7,039 nucleotides of DNA, taken from an uncultured Anaerosporobacter sp. (lineage in GTDB: Bacteria; Bacillota; Clostridia; Lachnospirales; Lachnospiraceae). The DNA is taken from NCBI GenBank assembly GCA_945787925.1, contig CALZJY010000101.1:1-7039 (forward strand). The letters are read 5' to 3'. Positions within the stretch are counted from its first letter, which is position 1, and each line of letters begins with the position of its first letter. The notes beneath the pieces were generated by a model. It did no database searches. It saw nothing but the letters and a program-made list of their open reading frames with translations, and was not told where the DNA came from. Shown here piece after piece: positions 6,192 to 7,039 of the stretch. The position numbers and the translations under genes were made by a program.

Positions 6192-6223
6192 ACCATACAG
6201 AGAATCAGGGAGGAGAGGTCGTT

Positions 6224-6856
6224 ATGCCATATGGAAAATACAGAGCTTGTTCTGATGAAGAAATATTAGTGTGCATAAAGAATGGTGATTTGGTTGCCAT
6301 GGATTACTTATTAGAAAAATACAAATATATGGTGCGTAAGAAAGCGAAAGTCTTATTCCTTATGGGTGGAGACCGGGAAGATCTGATTCAGGAAGGAATG
6401 ATTGGCTTATATAAGGCGATTCGTGACTTTGAGGAGGAGAAGGAGAGCAAGTTTTCCACCTTTGCGGAACTATGCATTTCAAGACAGATTTACTCTGCTA
6501 TCAAGACGTCCAATCGGAAGAAGAACCTTCCACTAAATACATATGTTTCGTTCTATGCGCCTGTGAATGGAGAGAAGGAAGAGGCACATCCCCTAGCGAT
6601 GATCGATCGGATAAAAACGGAATATAATTCCAATCCTGAGGAGATGGTGATTGACAAGGAACGAACAAATATGATAGAATATGAGATAGAACAACGGCTT
6701 AGTTCTTTTGAAAGGGAAGTGATACGACTCCATATTGCAGGTATGAAATATACGGAGATCGCGGGCATCCTTCAAAGAGATCCGAAGTCCATTGATAACG
6801 CGTTACAGCGGATCAAGAATAAGATTTCTGTGATCAAGAAAGAGGTCGGAGAATAG
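6224..6856 (+). CDS. sigH: RNA polymerase sigma-H factor (Spo0H type)
   Basis: This sigma-70 family factor would direct RNA polymerase to early sporulation and stationary-phase promoters. The 210 residues show region 2 (about 12-105: DREDLIQEGMIGLYKAIRDF for core binding, then FSTFAELCISRQIYSAIK for -10 melting and recognition). Region 4 (about 158-205) contains a helix-turn-helix, YTEIAGILQRDPKSIDNALQRIKNKI, for -35 contact. The lack of region 1.1 and region 3 and the length match SigH. AGGAG (6211-6215) lies 8 bases before the ATG. Position after the mrnC/rlmB pair matches Bacillus sigH and supports the call, though yacP, which sits before sigH there, is absent. A strong terminator precedes it and no convincing promoter was found. 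The tRNA-Thr gene follows after 18 bases. Confidence 0.95.
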   Translation: MPYGKYRACSDEEILVCIKNGDLVAMDYLLEKYKYMVRKKAKVLFLMGGDREDLIQEGMIGLYKAIRDFEEEKESKFSTFAELCISRQIYSAIKTSNRKKNLPLNTYVSFYAPVNGEKEEAHPLAMIDRIKTEYNSNPEEMVIDKERTNMIEYEIEQRLSSFEREVIRLHIAGMKYTEIAGILQRDPKSIDNALQRIKNKISVIKKEVGE

Positions 6857-6874
6857 TACAATTACATATGGTAT

Positions 6875-6947
6875 GCTGCTATAGCTCAGTCGGTAGAGCG
6901 TCACATTGGTAATGTGGAGGTCACGGGTTCGATTCCCGCTAGTAGCT
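6875..6947 (+). tRNA. tRNA-Thr (anticodon GGT)
   Basis: All four arms fold. Acceptor GCTGCTA (6875-6881) pairs with TAGTAGC (6940-6946), with one G-U. The D arm is GCTC/GAGC. The anticodon stem TCACA/TGTGG encloses loop TTGGTAA, with anticodon GGT at 6908-6910. The T arm has loop TTCGATT and stem ACGGG/CCCGC, whose outermost pair is an A-C mismatch. The discriminator is T6947 and CCA is not encoded, so it must be added. It decodes ACC and ACU. TACAAT (6857-6862) is a possible -10 box, but no good -35 box was seen, so it may be co-transcribed with sigH. Confidence 0.96.
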
Positions 6948-6957
6948 TATGAGATTG

Positions 6958-7000
6958 ACACTGAAAACCCTGTATTTATAAGGGTTTTCGGTGTTTTTTT
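6958..7000 (+). terminator. Intrinsic terminator after tRNA-Thr
   Basis: CACTGAAAACCCT (6959-6971) pairs with AGGGTTTTCGGTG (6981-6993) over 13 bp with one G-U and a 9-base loop, followed by seven T (6994-7000). It closes the sigH and tRNA-Thr unit, 10 bases after the tRNA. Confidence 0.94.
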
Positions 7001-7039
7001 GTTAATAAGAAACCACAAAGGAGATAGCCCTGAACTGAA

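Noticed and set aside
6857..6862. TACAAT as a -10 box for a separate tRNA-Thr promoter
   Set aside because: No acceptable -35 box at 16-18 bases upstream; co-transcription with sigH is equally possible.
7017..7039. AAAGGAG near the right edge as a ribosome binding site for a next gene
   Set aside because: No ATG, GTG or TTG follows within the window, so no gene can be supported.

Overview
This window looks like a chromosomal housekeeping segment from a low-GC Gram-positive anaerobe, most likely a spore-forming member of the Clostridia and probably Lachnospiraceae. The reasons are AT-rich DNA, strong AGGAGG-type ribosome binding sites, a T-box leader, Mini-RNase III, a SigH-type sporulation sigma factor, and a gene order recalling the Bacillus ispF-cysE-cysS-mrnC-rlmB-sigH block. 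The species cannot be fixed from the sequence alone, and nothing resembles a mobile element, phage or CRISPR array.

Layout. At the left edge a minus-strand gene for a secreted protein of unknown function runs off the window (489 to 1). A divergent AT-rich gap of about 200 bases (490-687) holds candidate promoters for both directions and a 16-bp near-palindrome. On the plus strand, ispF (isoprenoid precursor synthesis, with an unusual Cys/Gly tail) is followed closely by an Eis-like GNAT acetyltransferase gene. A good sigma-A promoter (2434-2462) then drives a T-box leader (about 2470-2760). Its specifier loop contains UGC and its antiterminator bulge begins UGGA, both pointing to tRNA-Cys. 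Downstream lie cysE, cysS, mrnC and rlmB, tightly packed and closed by a strong terminator (6154-6191). Next come sigH, a tRNA-Thr(GGT) gene and another strong terminator (6958-7000). The last 39 bases contain no supported gene.

How the genes work together. Low charged tRNA-Cys should let the T-box read through, raising both cysteine synthesis (CysE makes O-acetylserine) and Cys-tRNA synthetase (CysS). The same transcript continues into two 23S rRNA maturation genes: mrnC (end trimming) and rlmB (2'-O-methylation of the peptidyl-transferase P loop). Cysteine status and ribosome maturation may therefore share one message. The terminator separates sigH from this unit, although no clear sigH promoter is visible.

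Nothing here amounts to an obviously new multi-gene system. The most unusual items are the CGGCGGCGGC tail on IspF, the remodelled gene order (no gltX, no yacP, a GNAT gene inserted), the secreted orphan with its operator-like palindrome, and the unexplained transcription of sigH.
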